A stretch of 64,000 nt of DNA. It comes from Flavobacteriales bacterium UBA6770 (GTDB taxonomy: Bacteria; Bacteroidota; Bacteroidia; Flavobacteriales_G; Salibacteraceae). The stretch's first letter is position 1, and each line of letters begins with the position of its first letter. The translations under genes and the position numbers were made by a program. The notes beneath the pieces are model-generated. The model did not search any database. It was not told where the DNA came from and saw only the letters and a program-made list of their open reading frames with translations. The DNA lies in the NCBI GenBank assembly GCA_905181875.1, contig CAJIZH010000003.1, positions 1-64,000 of the forward strand, read 5' to 3'. Below are positions 20,801-31,100 of the stretch, piece after piece.

Positions 20801-23800
20801 GCTGCAGTAACAGTCCAATTGAAAGCAACCTTTTTTACGGTAGAATCTCCAACATTCTTAACCAATGCTTTTACTTCAAAGAGTCCTGCGCATAAGGTAT
20901 CGAGAGCGATACTATCTACCTGTACATCAAATACAATTGGATCGAATTGGTAAGCACCTATGTCTGGCGGAGTTCCACGCAAAACACTTTCAATATCGGC
21001 TGTAATACCAGTAATCGAGATACCCGAATCATTCATAGCGGCACGATAAGGTTTAAGCAGCGTATCTGAAAGGAAGTATGGGTTTACTGAAACTGAATTA
21101 GAATCTACTTGAGCATAAGAAATGAATTCCGCTAATGTTGTTGCTGAGCTATCGTTCGTTTTAACTAGCGTATCACCATCGGTGTATAAGTTATTGTAAT
21201 CCCCTTCATAAATCAAATCTGAGGCATTTCCCTTCACCTCAATCACATTACCAGAATTAGTATGATATAGAATATTGTTCTTTAATACCAGCTTCTGACT
21301 ACTGGTACCCCATGCATTACCATACTGAAGCACTGGGAAGTCTGCTGCATTGGAAATCAAAGTATTATGACTTATTTCGCACCTTTTTGTCGTTACATGA
21401 GTGTTGCTAATTGCACTAGAAGATTCAGAACTAATTACATTGTTTATAATGTAATTCGTAAGACTAGAATTGTCTCCATCGATATTGACTCCTTTGTTTG
21501 AAATAAATATTTTGTTTCGTCTGATTTGAAACGCACTTGTCGAAATCCCTATTCCGTCAAAGCCGTCAATAATTGTGTTATCTAAAATTTCCAAATATGA
21601 ATGGTTGTTCAAGTAAACGGACTTGTAGCAGTTATTGAAGAGATTATTTTGTACAAGAGTATAGTTCCCATATCTAGGATAATTGGAGTCGTTTTGTGCT
21701 AAAATAGACACAGCGCCACGACCATCAGGTGCTCCTGCTCTGGTATTAAGAAACCTGTTGTTAGTTATCAAAATAGAATCGACAAAAACTTTATTAGGCC
21801 ATGAGCCAGCATTAATTAATCCGGAAGATTCATTTAATGCATCAAACGTGCAGCTATCTACAGTTAAGTTTCTAACAGAGTCGTTTAAAAAAAGTATGGC
21901 CGATTGCCCGTTTCCTTTAGCTTTAAAAGTCAAATTTCTAAATTCAATATTGGATACTTCACCAATTTCTAACAAATATGGATTTACATTTGAATCTAAG
22001 TTATCGTATAGAATGGCTTCAAGTGTATTTGATGGGTCATCCCTAAATACAATCTTACCGCTATCGGGAGAGTTGTATACTTTTTCAAGCTTGTAGCTTC
22101 CAGTATAAGTTCCTTGTCGAATATTAAAGGTCACATCATCACAAATACCAACCTCATTTATATCTTCAACTGCTGCTGCAATACTTGAGTAATCGGGCGT
22201 TGTTCCGCCTACAGTATATGTTCCACTTAATCCACCACAAGTGTAGCTGTACTCATAAGCGCCAATACTTGGGGTTCCATCTCTACTTACCCCCAAAATA
22301 TCATCAGTAATATCGCTTATAGAATCTCCTGCATCAACTAATTCGGTTACATGGGGTTCTAATAAAGTATCGTTGTTGAACCGTGGGTTTAGAGACAAAG
22401 AACTGAAATCATATCCTAGCGTATGAAGACTATCTAATGTAGGATATTCAACTCCCCCAAGTAAACCAATAGAACCCGATTTACTATAAACGTTATTGTA
22501 ATCTAAATCGTAATTATGGCCACTTGGTCTGTCCAAGTCGTAGACATAGCCATTGGTTCCATTAAAAATGACGTTGTTATTTTTAAAATTTAGGTTTTTC
22601 ACGTCATCTACACTAAAAACTTTGTGATGAGCAGTGTCTTCGATATTTGTTTCCAAATAAATGGTATTGTTAAAGAAGCTATAGTGATCATCAGAGCGGA
22701 TATTAAATCCAATTCGTTGAGAGGTAGAAGCTGACCGTTCGCTTCTAAATACATTATTGGTGATAAGAATAGGATTTGAGGCTGAAACCAAGTTACCTAG
22801 TCCACTCAAGAATGATACATGATTATCCCCTACGCTAAAGAATTTGTTTTTATCAATCGTAACCGATTTGTTGCCTGTCAAACTTAGAAGAAGTGAAGAT
22901 CCACTTACTTCACTAGAAGAAAAGACTAAAGTATCTAAATGGCTGCCAAAAAAGGAATAATTACTTACTCCAGTCATAGTACAATTGATCACTTTTCCAA
23001 CAGGACTATCTGCGAGAATAAAATGAGTGGAGCGTCCATTGATGTTAACAGGATAGCCAAATCCAACCATAGTACTATTGCTTATCTCCATTCTTTCTGA
23101 TTGATAGGTCATTCCAGAAGGATAGTCAGTTGATATTTCCACATGTGACTCTCCAGTACCGATGGCTGATCTATAATAATTATTGAAATTAGAGCTATTG
23201 GCTTTGAAGTTACAACTGTCCACATAGAAATCTGTACACAATCCTTCCAATCGAATACAGGAAGAAGTGTTAACGCTTAAACCATCTTCCTCAAAGTTGA
23301 GTCCTATAATCTTAACGTAACCTGAGTTTTTGAATGTGAATAAACCAGGATTGTCTTTGGTTAAAGAATCCTTTATTAGAACTGTACCTGTAAAGTTAGT
23401 ATCATTTCTAAAAGTCACCAATTTACTAGAATCCGCACCTATTATAGTATCCACAAACATATGTTCCACATAGGTATCTGGTCTAATAAGAAAAGTAACT
23501 GCCGCAGATATTCCTCTTGCATTAAGATCCATGGCTGCTGAATCTAAGGTTGGGTAATCTGGAGTTGTACCGCCAATTGTATAAATACCGGCTAATGGGG
23601 GTATTGTAATTTCATAGGCCCCAATATCAGGTAAAGTCGTACTTCTTATCGTTCCATTTATATCATTAGGCACCTCACTTAAATAGAAACCGGCCCCATC
23701 AATAGCAGCGTTAGTCGGATAAAGTGAATCTAATGCAGTGAAATTTGGATTAATAGTTGCAGAATGTACCCCAAAACCTGTATTTGTACGATGGTTCGCT

Positions 23801-26800
23801 AAGTTACTATTATAGCTAGGGCCGTATGTGAATGAACCTGCGCCGCTTCTATATAAGACATTATAATCACAACTATCTATCCCGGTCAAATCAGAAAAAT
23901 AAAATAGATATCCACCTGTCTTATCTGAAATTATATTATTATAAATCTTATAATGACTCCCTTGTCCAGCTTCAAGAAACATACCATAGTCATTGTTTAT
24001 GCCACTTTCCTTATGAATGGAATTATTATATATTTCAAAGTCGGAGTTAACAGTTCTTATACCATACCATCTTCCCGAATTAAATGCATCAGAAAAGGCA
24101 ATTTCATTATTAACCACTTTACTAGCTTTCCCACTAATTGTATCTGGATTGTTTAACATCATACCATTACCACCAGATGTACCTTGTAAATTGATACGAT
24201 TGCTAGAAATAATCAAAGAATCATAAAAATAAGCGTCGATACCAATAACACTGTAGGAAGTGCTTCTATTCTTAATTAAATTACCATCAAGAGTTGCTCC
24301 AGTAACCCAATACAATCTTATACCAACAAAAGAAAAACTATCTATTTCATTGTCCGAAATTCGTATATCATTTTCTCTGTCATTCCAGTGCCCTCTTAAG
24401 TATATTCCTATTGAACCATTTTTGATAAGATTATTGCTTATTTCAATATTTTCCAAAGAATCTTTTAAACTAAATTCATCTTTGATAACAGCCATATATT
24501 GGCCCGTATTACTTGTTGTTGGTCCTTCGATTTGACAACTTTTAATAGTAATATCATAGTTATAGTTTTCAAACGAAATCGCAGTACCATATTGCACACC
24601 GAGTGCTATGATATTTAAACTATCCAATATGACATTACGAGTACCCGAAAATCTTAGCGTATAATTTTCCAGAAAATCACTCGATGAGTCTGTCAAAATG
24701 GGCATAGTAGCATTTGCTGGGTCACTTTTGAAGGTTACCGTATTTGTTATACTTGTGCCGTCAATTTCTTCAATCGTGATTTTCTCATTATAAATACTCG
24801 ATCGAACATGAAAAACAACCGGCCCACAAACTCCAAATTCATTTAAGCCATCAATTGCTTCTTGAAAAGTTGAATAACTGGGTAAGTTACCACCAATGGT
24901 ATAGGTGCCTTTTAAACTTATCGACAAATCTGAAATAAGCGAATCATTATCGTTATTGCCATCTGTTGTTGAGTTCGGAGAAGATGTATAAGCAACCACT
25001 TTGTAAGAATTACCAACAACCGAAGTAAAACTACCAACGCTTATTAGCGAATCATCACAAGCTACTAATGAACCGGAATAATTTATGGGAGTTTGAGCAA
25101 CATAAGCACCTCCGTTAGTTGAAAGTGACCAATTTATAGTGACCGATGTTATTGTATTTACCCCTACGTTTCTTAAATCTACATAAACAGAAGCACTACC
25201 ACCAGCACAACCTCCATTTGTTGTAATCTCATTGATTGCAACATCAACACTATTAAGCGAAACCTCATCAGCCCCAATATCTGGATTTGAAGCATGCCGA
25301 GTATCTCCATCAAAATCAAGAGGCAAATCAGTATCAGCAACTGCTTGGCCTTTTAAAGCACCGCACTGAACGTGAAGATTGGTATCAGATAGATAAAATG
25401 GATCGACATTTAACCCGTTAGCTCCTTGAGCTGTACCTAAAACATTTCTAGTGCCTGAGCCACCATAAAAATTGTTATTTGACCGAGTTGGAGTATTTGT
25501 CAATTCTAAAGCATAACCATCACCATCATTAACAAAACAGTTGTTTTTTAGGACCATATCGTTGTAAAAATCATCAATTTCAAAAATTGATTCACTAGAA
25601 TCTTGGTGTCTTCCAAAAAAGTTATTGTTAATTATTTTGATACCGTTTGAATACCTAATTCTACTGTGATTCTGTTGGTGAGAGCTTGGCTTAGGTATGG
25701 AAACCATGTTGTTGGCAAACAAACATTTTGAATAAATCCAAAGATCTACACCTTGTGCATAATCAGCAGCCCGAACAACTATATCATTACCAATAACGTC
25801 ACACACATAAATAGATACAGTTTCAATTCCCGTAGCATCAGGATGATCAGTGTTGATTCGTATCTTGTTGTAATTTATTTTACATGAATCTGTTCTAAGG
25901 AAATGTATGCCTCGATAGTATGGGTATAATATTTCGTTCCTTAAAACATGTGCATTTGTCACAATGGCACCCGAATTTGATCCTCCAAGACTTATACCTT
26001 TTGCTCCATTTTTAATTACATTATCAGTTATTGACAAATGGTTACATGAGGTACCATCTACAACTATTAAAACATCATTAGTTGATGACGTGGAAGTTGT
26101 GATTGCTCCGTTTAGAATACAATTGGAAAACGTTAAATTTTCAGATTGCCCATAAATGCGTACAACATTTCCTGCCCCAGACATACCCATTTCTAAACTA
26201 TCAAATGTGATGAAGTTCGATCCTTCGCCAAAACCAGCGACGTATCCAGAATCAAAATTTAAAAACACGGAAGAATATGCTCCAGCATCTGGTTTAACAG
26301 AGATGCTATTTACTAAGCCAACCCCTTCAATCGACTCAAAATCAATTTGTTCAAAATAAGTTCCTGCTCTTATTTTAAAATTAACTGGTCCACATACTCC
26401 GTATTTATTTAAATCAGCAACTGCCAAACTCATTGAAGAATAACTCGGTGAAGTTCCTCCAATAGTATAATCGCCTGTCATTCCAGCACTAAAGCCTGCT
26501 TGGGCTGTATCATTTGAATTATTGTTATCGGTGCCTGAGCTAGGTCCAGTTGTATAGGTTTTAATCGAATAGGAATTACCAACTACGAGCGTAAAATTGC
26601 CTAAGGTGATAAGTGTATCTGCTGCACTGGAAATACTGTATAAAAGGCTTGCATCGTTTTGAGAAACATAAACGCCTCCATTTGTAGATATAGCCCATTT
26701 TACGGTTAATGAAGTAATGGTATTAGATCCATAATTCCGAACTAACACTTTGATTGGTTGACTTACCGAACAAATCTTATCAATAACAGTACTAGCTATG

Positions 26801-28140
26801 CCTGCATCATTAGTTGGAAAAGTTAATTCATATACCCCAATATGAGGAGCCGAACCACTTCTTGTCACTCCTTCAAGATCTTTTATTACTGTTGCAATTG
26901 GGGTGCCTTTGCCTGCCAATACTGGAGACTTACTTTTGTAATCATTCAATGGGTCAACATCAGGGTTGACTGTTATTCCATTAGTATTAGAAACAGTAGA
27001 AGCAAAGTTTGATATTCCATTGTTTCCATAAAAATTATTATTTGACAAACTAGCGCCCCCTGAACTCACAGCCATGGCAACTGCAGAACCAGCATTATAA
27101 ACACAATTGTTCTTAAAAGAAGTTTGGGTTGAAGTTCCCGCGAGATAGCAAAAAGAAGACGCATTGTACTTTTTTCCTATAAAAGTGTTGTGCACGATAT
27201 CCATATATTTACATAAAATGAAATATCCTACTCTACTGTTAGAATAAGATTTTACTTTTTCTACTATTAAGTTATTAGCTACAATAGTTTTATTAGCAAA
27301 AGTTCCAGAACAATCGTATAGAAAGAATTCATCTGTTGACATTTCTGACCAACTAATGATTTGGTTATTTACAATATCTATTTCATGCACCCCATAAAAA
27401 TAGATACCATGACCATAAGAGTTGGTGTTAGACGGATCCAGATTAATAACATTATTTTCAAAGTTACCCGCTGTAGCATAACGAAAAAAGTACCCCGTGG
27501 CTGCAGAGTCAGACAAGTTGTTTTCAATTACAATATTTGAATCCAAAAGAGTATCATTTAAGCCCCTTAAGTATAAGATACCCGCTCCTCCAATTGTATG
27601 ATTATCCTTAAAAGTAAAATTGAAAGTATTGCGACCAATATTATCCTGTATCAAAGCGTAAGCATCGTAACCATAGCTACTGTGGCTCCCTCTCAGCTCA
27701 CAGTTTGTAATAGAAATATTTCGATTTATTCCTCTCAAATAAACCACATTTCCATAACTCGGTTGATGCATATATAAACTGTCTATAGTTACAAAAGCTG
27801 CACCAGTATCGAAAGCGAAAAAATAACTTCCACTCGTTTTGAGTTCAGCAAAGCTTGAACTTCCCGGCTCTGTTTTAAATGTCACATTATTAGTTGCTGT
27901 AACTCCTGGAATCGAATCATAATCTACCTGCTCAGTATATGTTCCTGGTCGAATATGAAAAGTAACCGATCCACTTACACCATAAGTTTCTAAGGAATCA
28001 ACGGCTTCAGAAATCGTCGCAAATTTTGGACTCGTTCCACCAATAGTATAAGTACCAATCAATTGCGCAAACCCAATCTGGGTAGCTAACAATAAAATTG
28101 CGATGCCTAAACTTTTTTTAATAATTCTTATTAATTGCAT
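14884..28140 (-). CDS. Giant T9SS type A sorted protein, 5 beta-helix blocks plus 14 Ig-like repeats
   Basis: At 4418 residues this is the largest gene in the window. Signal peptide: KKSLGIAILLLATQIGFA. Five right-handed beta-helix blocks of about 400-550 residues begin near residues 27, 553, 1076, 1514 and 1969. Each opens with a GTYTIGGTSPxYxT type motif, then VxFxIRxGTY, and ends with a DIGAYE type motif. Blocks 1 and 2 are followed by CARDB-like stretches (VLVRNYGSNTITSLTVKW). From about 2540 to 3767 there are fourteen Ig-like repeats of about 80 residues (pattern: CxN, then GGxYxGxG, then YTYTDxNGC). SprB-like repeats follow (GGVKPYNYLWSTGQRS), then FN3-like modules and a type A sorting domain from about 4337 (VWPNPSNGSFQIKL, GKIRYQ, SGLYYVQFIQ). 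It starts 3 bases after the previous gene ends. A carbohydrate-binding or adhesive role is likely, but no catalytic residues are identified. Confidence 0.9.
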   Translation of the reverse strand: MQLIRIIKKSLGIAILLLATQIGFAQLIGTYTIGGTSPKFATISEAVDSLETYGVSGSVTFHIRPGTYTEQVDYDSIPGVTATNNVTFKTEPGSSSFAELKTSGSYFFAFDTGAAFVTIDSLYMHQPSYGNVVYLRGINRNISITNCELRGSHSSYGYDAYALIQDNIGRNTFNFTFKDNHTIGGAGILYLRGLNDTLLDSNIVIENNLSDSAATGYFFRYATAGNFENNVINLDPSNTNSYGHGIYFYGVHEIDIVNNQIISWSEMSTDEFFLYDCSGTFANKTIVANNLIVEKVKSYSNSRVGYFILCKYMDIVHNTFIGKKYNASSFCYLAGTSTQTSFKNNCVYNAGSAVAMAVSSGGASLSNNNFYGNNGISNFASTVSNTNGITVNPDVDPLNDYKSKSPVLAGKGTPIATVIKDLEGVTRSGSAPHIGVYELTFPTNDAGIASTVIDKICSVSQPIKVLVRNYGSNTITSLTVKWAISTNGGVYVSQNDASLLYSISSAADTLITLGNFTLVVGNSYSIKTYTTGPSSGTDNNNSNDTAQAGFSAGMTGDYTIGGTSPSYSSMSLAVADLNKYGVCGPVNFKIRAGTYFEQIDFESIEGVGLVNSISVKPDAGAYSSVFLNFDSGYVAGFGEGSNFITFDSLEMGMSGAGNVVRIYGQSENLTFSNCILNGAITTSTSSTNDVLIVVDGTSCNHLSITDNVIKNGAKGISLGGSNSGAIVTNAHVLRNEILYPYYRGIHFLRTDSCKINYNKIRINTDHPDATGIETVSIYVCDVIGNDIVVRAADYAQGVDLWIYSKCLFANNMVSIPKPSSHQQNHSRIRYSNGIKIINNNFFGRHQDSSESIFEIDDFYNDMVLKNNCFVNDGDGYALELTNTPTRSNNNFYGGSGTRNVLGTAQGANGLNVDPFYLSDTNLHVQCGALKGQAVADTDLPLDFDGDTRHASNPDIGADEVSLNSVDVAINEITTNGGCAGGSASVYVDLRNVGVNTITSVTINWSLSTNGGAYVAQTPINYSGSLVACDDSLISVGSFTSVVGNSYKVVAYTSSPNSTTDGNNDNDSLISDLSISLKGTYTIGGNLPSYSTFQEAIDGLNEFGVCGPVVFHVRSSIYNEKITIEEIDGTSITNTVTFKSDPANATMPILTDSSSDFLENYTLRFSGTRNVILDSLNIIALGVQYGTAISFENYNYDITIKSCQIEGPTTSNTGQYMAVIKDEFSLKDSLENIEISNNLIKNGSIGIYLRGHWNDRENDIRISDNEIDSFSFVGIRLYWVTGATLDGNLIKNRSTSYSVIGIDAYFYDSLIISSNRINLQGTSGGNGMMLNNPDTISGKASKVVNNEIAFSDAFNSGRWYGIRTVNSDFEIYNNSIHKESGINNDYGMFLEAGQGSHYKIYNNIISDKTGGYLFYFSDLTGIDSCDYNVLYRSGAGSFTYGPSYNSNLANHRTNTGFGVHSATINPNFTALDSLYPTNAAIDGAGFYLSEVPNDINGTIRSTTLPDIGAYEITIPPLAGIYTIGGTTPDYPTLDSAAMDLNARGISAAVTFLIRPDTYVEHMFVDTIIGADSSKLVTFRNDTNFTGTVLIKDSLTKDNPGLFTFKNSGYVKIIGLNFEEDGLSVNTSSCIRLEGLCTDFYVDSCNFKANSSNFNNYYRSAIGTGESHVEISTDYPSGMTYQSERMEISNSTMVGFGYPVNINGRSTHFILADSPVGKVINCTMTGVSNYSFFGSHLDTLVFSSSEVSGSSLLLSLTGNKSVTIDKNKFFSVGDNHVSFLSGLGNLVSASNPILITNNVFRSERSASTSQRIGFNIRSDDHYSFFNNTIYLETNIEDTAHHKVFSVDDVKNLNFKNNNVIFNGTNGYVYDLDRPSGHNYDLDYNNVYSKSGSIGLLGGVEYPTLDSLHTLGYDFSSLSLNPRFNNDTLLEPHVTELVDAGDSISDITDDILGVSRDGTPSIGAYEYSYTCGGLSGTYTVGGTTPDYSSIAAAVEDINEVGICDDVTFNIRQGTYTGSYKLEKVYNSPDSGKIVFRDDPSNTLEAILYDNLDSNVNPYLLEIGEVSNIEFRNLTFKAKGNGQSAILFLNDSVRNLTVDSCTFDALNESSGLINAGSWPNKVFVDSILITNNRFLNTRAGAPDGRGAVSILAQNDSNYPRYGNYTLVQNNLFNNCYKSVYLNNHSYLEILDNTIIDGFDGIGISTSAFQIRRNKIFISNKGVNIDGDNSSLTNYIINNVISSESSSAISNTHVTTKRCEISHNTLISNAADFPVLQYGNAWGTSSQKLVLKNNILYHTNSGNVIEVKGNASDLIYEGDYNNLYTDGDTLVKTNDSSATTLAEFISYAQVDSNSVSVNPYFLSDTLLKPYRAAMNDSGISITGITADIESVLRGTPPDIGAYQFDPIVFDVQVDSIALDTLCAGLFEVKALVKNVGDSTVKKVAFNWTVTAASSVTSLDTTAYYSGTLAKNDTAWVTLGKFNFIGSTDYEIEVDADTIEGSQNIGYLDNTPQNNLVFDTFSIRAIPLSNFVVQKACLSDSIILIASGGINYVWSGPNSFTNTGDTVIRLFSDTNMIGAYTLTAFDSLGCSADYTNTFAMDSAIIVRLPADDSICGSTSFTLSANENTQYAYLWNNGETTPQIVVDSTFEYILRVTDQNNCVNADTFNLTVYSDPIVAFDSTIQAACSFGNPIILNHAKPAGAGGIYTGSGSVSYISRDTLTPQGSGNYPVKYTYTDTNGCSGFADTVLIVYKRPSVALSTFTDLCINEAPYFISENSPVDTISGIFAGIGIVNDSIGIFDPAVADTGTHTIYYTYTDTSTGCSSVDSNTITVNDTFNIAFTAADYCINDGKVTLSKPSGIVSSYSSYYLDTNANNAVFGTHGFNPFIADTGIQTLKYTVVNDDNCTSIAYRDITVNGIPVVSLQLDTFCVNAPSEMMAGGLPTGGTYYYGVGVGSGTYYPDSAGVGLDTINYRFTQSNGCSDTAEAVFLIRQIPVVTFELPSFSTERCVDAIPFAFTGHSPVTAAAFGKGIFSILGDSVNQFEASVNGVGTHVVQFKYTDQFGCADSTSDSVIVHAIPQPAFTTPFSRICLNQIPDTVFASPFGVGGVFSGVGIDSSGYFNPSIVGADSNKTLTYTYTDTNGCSDFVVDTFIVDSVPSITLALIPDQCLNGVEYTFTEGKFNTGAHYVSTKLDTLIGGKYSPILADTGIDKITYIYTDGVGCSDSLSQNITVLDTTVVTFSISTVRAEVCENEVTFNLSSAKPIGGIYTGKGLVGNKFTPANADLGNNFITYAYTNGGNCKSVIIDTIKVNAITPVTYADQTFCLNDDTTIIRGGTPTIGIYKYSGGGMISDSLFVPSAAGTGPRTMTYALTNSDGCISQASATFTINSVPSTQFGAQAAICLNVAEISLRNASTSGDTSYFYNSTGLTNAATGKYLPAQSGVGLDTLGYVGINSSTGCADSIFNTILVHAIPVTTLDTFPDYCINNAPIALSKGNPKTGGTGIYSGKGIVGTQFYASIAKAGSHDIVYRFTDNNNCSTSDTEIVVINALPILTAVSLADLCLFDTTIILSGALPIGGIYSGVNVDSASAVFSPDSIGIWNIKYNYIDTNGCENDITQTQRVRALPAAQLNFSNKFCDNATPLALNGGSPIGVGGAYGGQGVAGTLYDPSLVTALIDTLVYSYTDTYGCENTDTVFVFFDSSAIITAIPLPDICKGTAVLDLSAYYSPLGGTYKGANVFGSNFNANLLDTGRFAMSYTYTDSNNCTTAAYDTVVILPLPDIQVSSDTGICQGDKIQLMVSGNYGYNWSNGDYLSTIQVSPLKTLSYSVTATNSFNCVVSKNIGVTVFDQISVFTSSVNASCNQANGTAFTSVAGGVKPYNYLWSTGQRSSNSRQLFAGNYQVTVNDKNGCTQYGVVGISNEDGPQVTVTSLVHNTCAGNESGEIEVSVSNDTAYTIQWNNGATGTKLTNLKSGIYELSVIGADGCSSFKSIEIKSPKAYKYQSIVEQPDCDSANGSIYLQLTNSLDSVTYTWVNQPVGDTLNSIRAGIYNVAVSNKLGCIDTVTLSLNTATAPRIKLDSIQFVDCNQSNGLLGVSGIDLISNFNWSNGDTTAIINNLSIGSYVITASDTSGCSTIEQFDVEGKKPTVPVICKVTNDSLIFANVLVWDTTGSTADSFYVYRESSVRNQYFKMATFGRSQAPRFEDNSFTNWSSIGSYSVVAIDACKSESEFSPVHKAILLSAKQTDSTLIELSWSNYQGSVFGDYYAYRYSSQFGLQLLDSINGINSFIDYNVPNNSTVLYYYVGIKGLTNCGDVGISTISNLSRDFGMKLVGISSKVQEEVSFLVWPNPSNGSFQIKLTGLDTYGGQLIVYDIHGKIRYQNGIDSSLQGSTQSVILPEISSGLYYVQFIQNETVITREIIVNR

Positions 28141-28143
28141 TAC

Positions 28144-31100
28144 TTACTTAATCACTTGAATTCTTTCCATAAATACTTCATCTGCTGCATCGATTCTCAA
28201 TTGATACATTCCTGCTGCATTGTTCATTAAGTCAATTGGCAGAGTTACCAAACCAAAGACATTGCCCAACTTAGTATTCCATACCTCTCTCCCACTCATA
28301 TCGGTAATACGTAAATCGACATTTGTCTCAGCATTAAAGCCTAATTGCAATGTAAACTGTCCACCATTTGGATTCGGATATAATTTACGAATTGCAAGAT
28401 TTCCTGGGTGTTCAACATTGATATTAAACGAACCGAAATTCATTGATTTATTAGACCAAGAATAATCGTAATAATCGGCAGGACCACAACTTTCTGGTGC
28501 CGCAACTCTCACTACATAGAATATTTTTCTAGCTTCAAATTCTTCATCCGAAATAACGAGTTCATTGGTGCCAATACCTGTTCTACCGTATTCTGTCATT
28601 ACTCCGTTTTCTAATCTCATTATTTCATATTCAGAGAATTTGAAACCAGCGTATGCAGTCCAACGTAGGGTAATATCATTGTTTTTCTCTAACTGACTCG
28701 TCATTAAAATCGTTTGGTGTAAGCTGCTTAATTCGCTTACTCCACCACAACTATCTGTCGACTTAATTGCATAGCTGTGTGACTTAAAGATAATTGAAGA
28801 AAGACTATCGGTATAAACGTTAGGGTTTATAGGAGTTGATTCCAATACAGTGAAGTCATTTCGACCCAATGCCTTAGTATAAATCTCTATTTCTTTAGCT
28901 CCCGTGTTTGACCAAACTATTTGAGCTAGACCAGTTGCAGTATCGATTGTAGCAACACAAAGTTCTTTTGCTCTTGGTGTAATACTGTTTAGAGTAATAC
29001 TTGTTAGTCCTCGACAACCAGCAGTATCCGTCGCAGTTGCTCTGTAAATACCGTGCACCAAGTTCTTGATAATGTAAGTAGAATCACCGGTATTCCAACT
29101 GAAATGAGTCAGTGTATCCTTATTCACATCAATGTGCAGCTCACCATTGTTTACACCACAATCTGGCTGAATAACCTTAATAAGCGTGATAACCGGAGCA
29201 CCATAATCACTAACAACTACTTCAATACTGTCTTTACAACTGTTATTATCGGTAACCGTCACTTTATATACACCTGAAGTGGCAGATAACAGTGTATCGT
29301 TTGAGGTACTGTTAGACCAATCGTATCGATATGGTGATTTACCACCTACAACATTCAAGGTTATAAATCCATTGTTGCTAGCACATGTCGGTGCCTCAAC
29401 CATTGCTGCAATTTGCATTGCATCAGGAGCTGTAATGGTAAACTCTCGTGTCGTTATACAGCTATCAGCAGCAGTAACTGTCAGAATATACTTTCCTGGT
29501 GACAATCCACTGATATCTTCTGTAGTTGCACCATTAGACCATTGAATAGCTAATACTGCACCTTGAATATCCAACGCAATTGAGCCATCTGCTACGCCAG
29601 CACAACTTGCATCAGTAATTCCATTTACGATTACGTTTGGACCATTAGTATTTTTAATTACCGCTGAAGCACTCTTGATACAAACGTTAGCATCAGTAAC
29701 TGTAACTTCATAAAAACCAGCCTTTAATCCTGTCGCAATTGAGTTTTTACTTCCACTTGTCCATAAATAACTAAATGGCGGTAAACCACCAGCAACCGAA
29801 ACATTTGCAATTCCATCCGATGCAATACAACCTGCATTTTGATTTGAAGTTGTCAATATAATTTCTGGAAGTACTTCAACTTTAACCGTTTTCTGATCCG
29901 AACAACCATTCGTATCTAATCCAATTACTGAGTAGCTAGCAGTTTTAGACGGCGTAACGCTTATGTTAGGGTTTTGAACTCCGTTACTCCAAGTATACAA
30001 TGCACCTTTTCCAGCTCCTGTTGCAAAAATATTAGCCAATGTGTTAGCGCAAAGAACGGTGTCATTACTTACATTCAAAATTGGATTTACTGCAACTAAT
30101 AATTTAACCGTATCCGTATTGTTACAATTATTTGAATCGGTAAATTGATAAACAATATCTATATACCCCGTTCCTGACGATTGAGTGTAAAGCTGATTTT
30201 GGAAAATTCCTTTACCAAGATATGTCCCTCCTATTGGCAATCCACCGGTCACTTTCACCAAGTTTTCGCTATAACAAGCAATTGAATCTTCCAACACAAA
30301 TGATACACTCGGTTGCGGAAGAATATCAATAACCGCGCTTGCAGTATCCCAACAACCATTAGCACCATAATACTCATAAATAATTTTTTGAGACCTAGCA
30401 CTGCCCGTTGCAGTGTATCTGTTCATTGCAATCGTATTTGCACTCAACAAGGTATCTGCGAAATATAATCCTCCTTGTGGCAATCCAAATCCTAAAATCT
30501 GAGTTGTATTTAAACATAAGTCTGGTGCATTTTGAAGCGCAATTGTCGGAGAACTGTTCACTGTAAGAACATGCTTTGAACTATCTGCACAAGTATATCC
30601 GAAGCTTGTGTCGAAATAGGCTACTTGAATATTATGAATACCCACACCTGCAGAATCAACATTAAATATTGAATCGTTTGTCACCCCTTTACCGCTGTAG
30701 ATTCCAAATCCATTCCCAACTGTATTGATTGCAAAACTCAAGGTATCAATACCATCTTTATCACAATATTTAAGTGCGCTACTTACTTGAATTGCAGGTG
30801 CTACTTTTACTCTGAAAGAAGCAGCAGCCGTATCAATACAACCGTTGGTGCCAGTAAAGATATATTGCATAGTATCTAATCCTGCGCTTGCAAATTGAGG
30901 GAAGAACGTTCCGCTAAATACTCCTGAACCTCCATAAAATCCAGTTCCACCTGTTTTAGGGAATCCTTCAATTAACTGATAAGGACTTTCGTTTGTGCAG
31001 AACTTAAGCGCAGAACTATCCAGAAATGCAACAGGAGTATTCAATATTGTAAATACTCTACTTGCCGAATCCGAACATTGAGCCGTATCAGTGAAGGTAT

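Noticed and set aside
21683-22096. A 137-codon plus-strand ORF inside the 4418-residue gene
   Set aside because: It lies antisense to a clearly coding frame, and its composition follows that gene's codon pattern.
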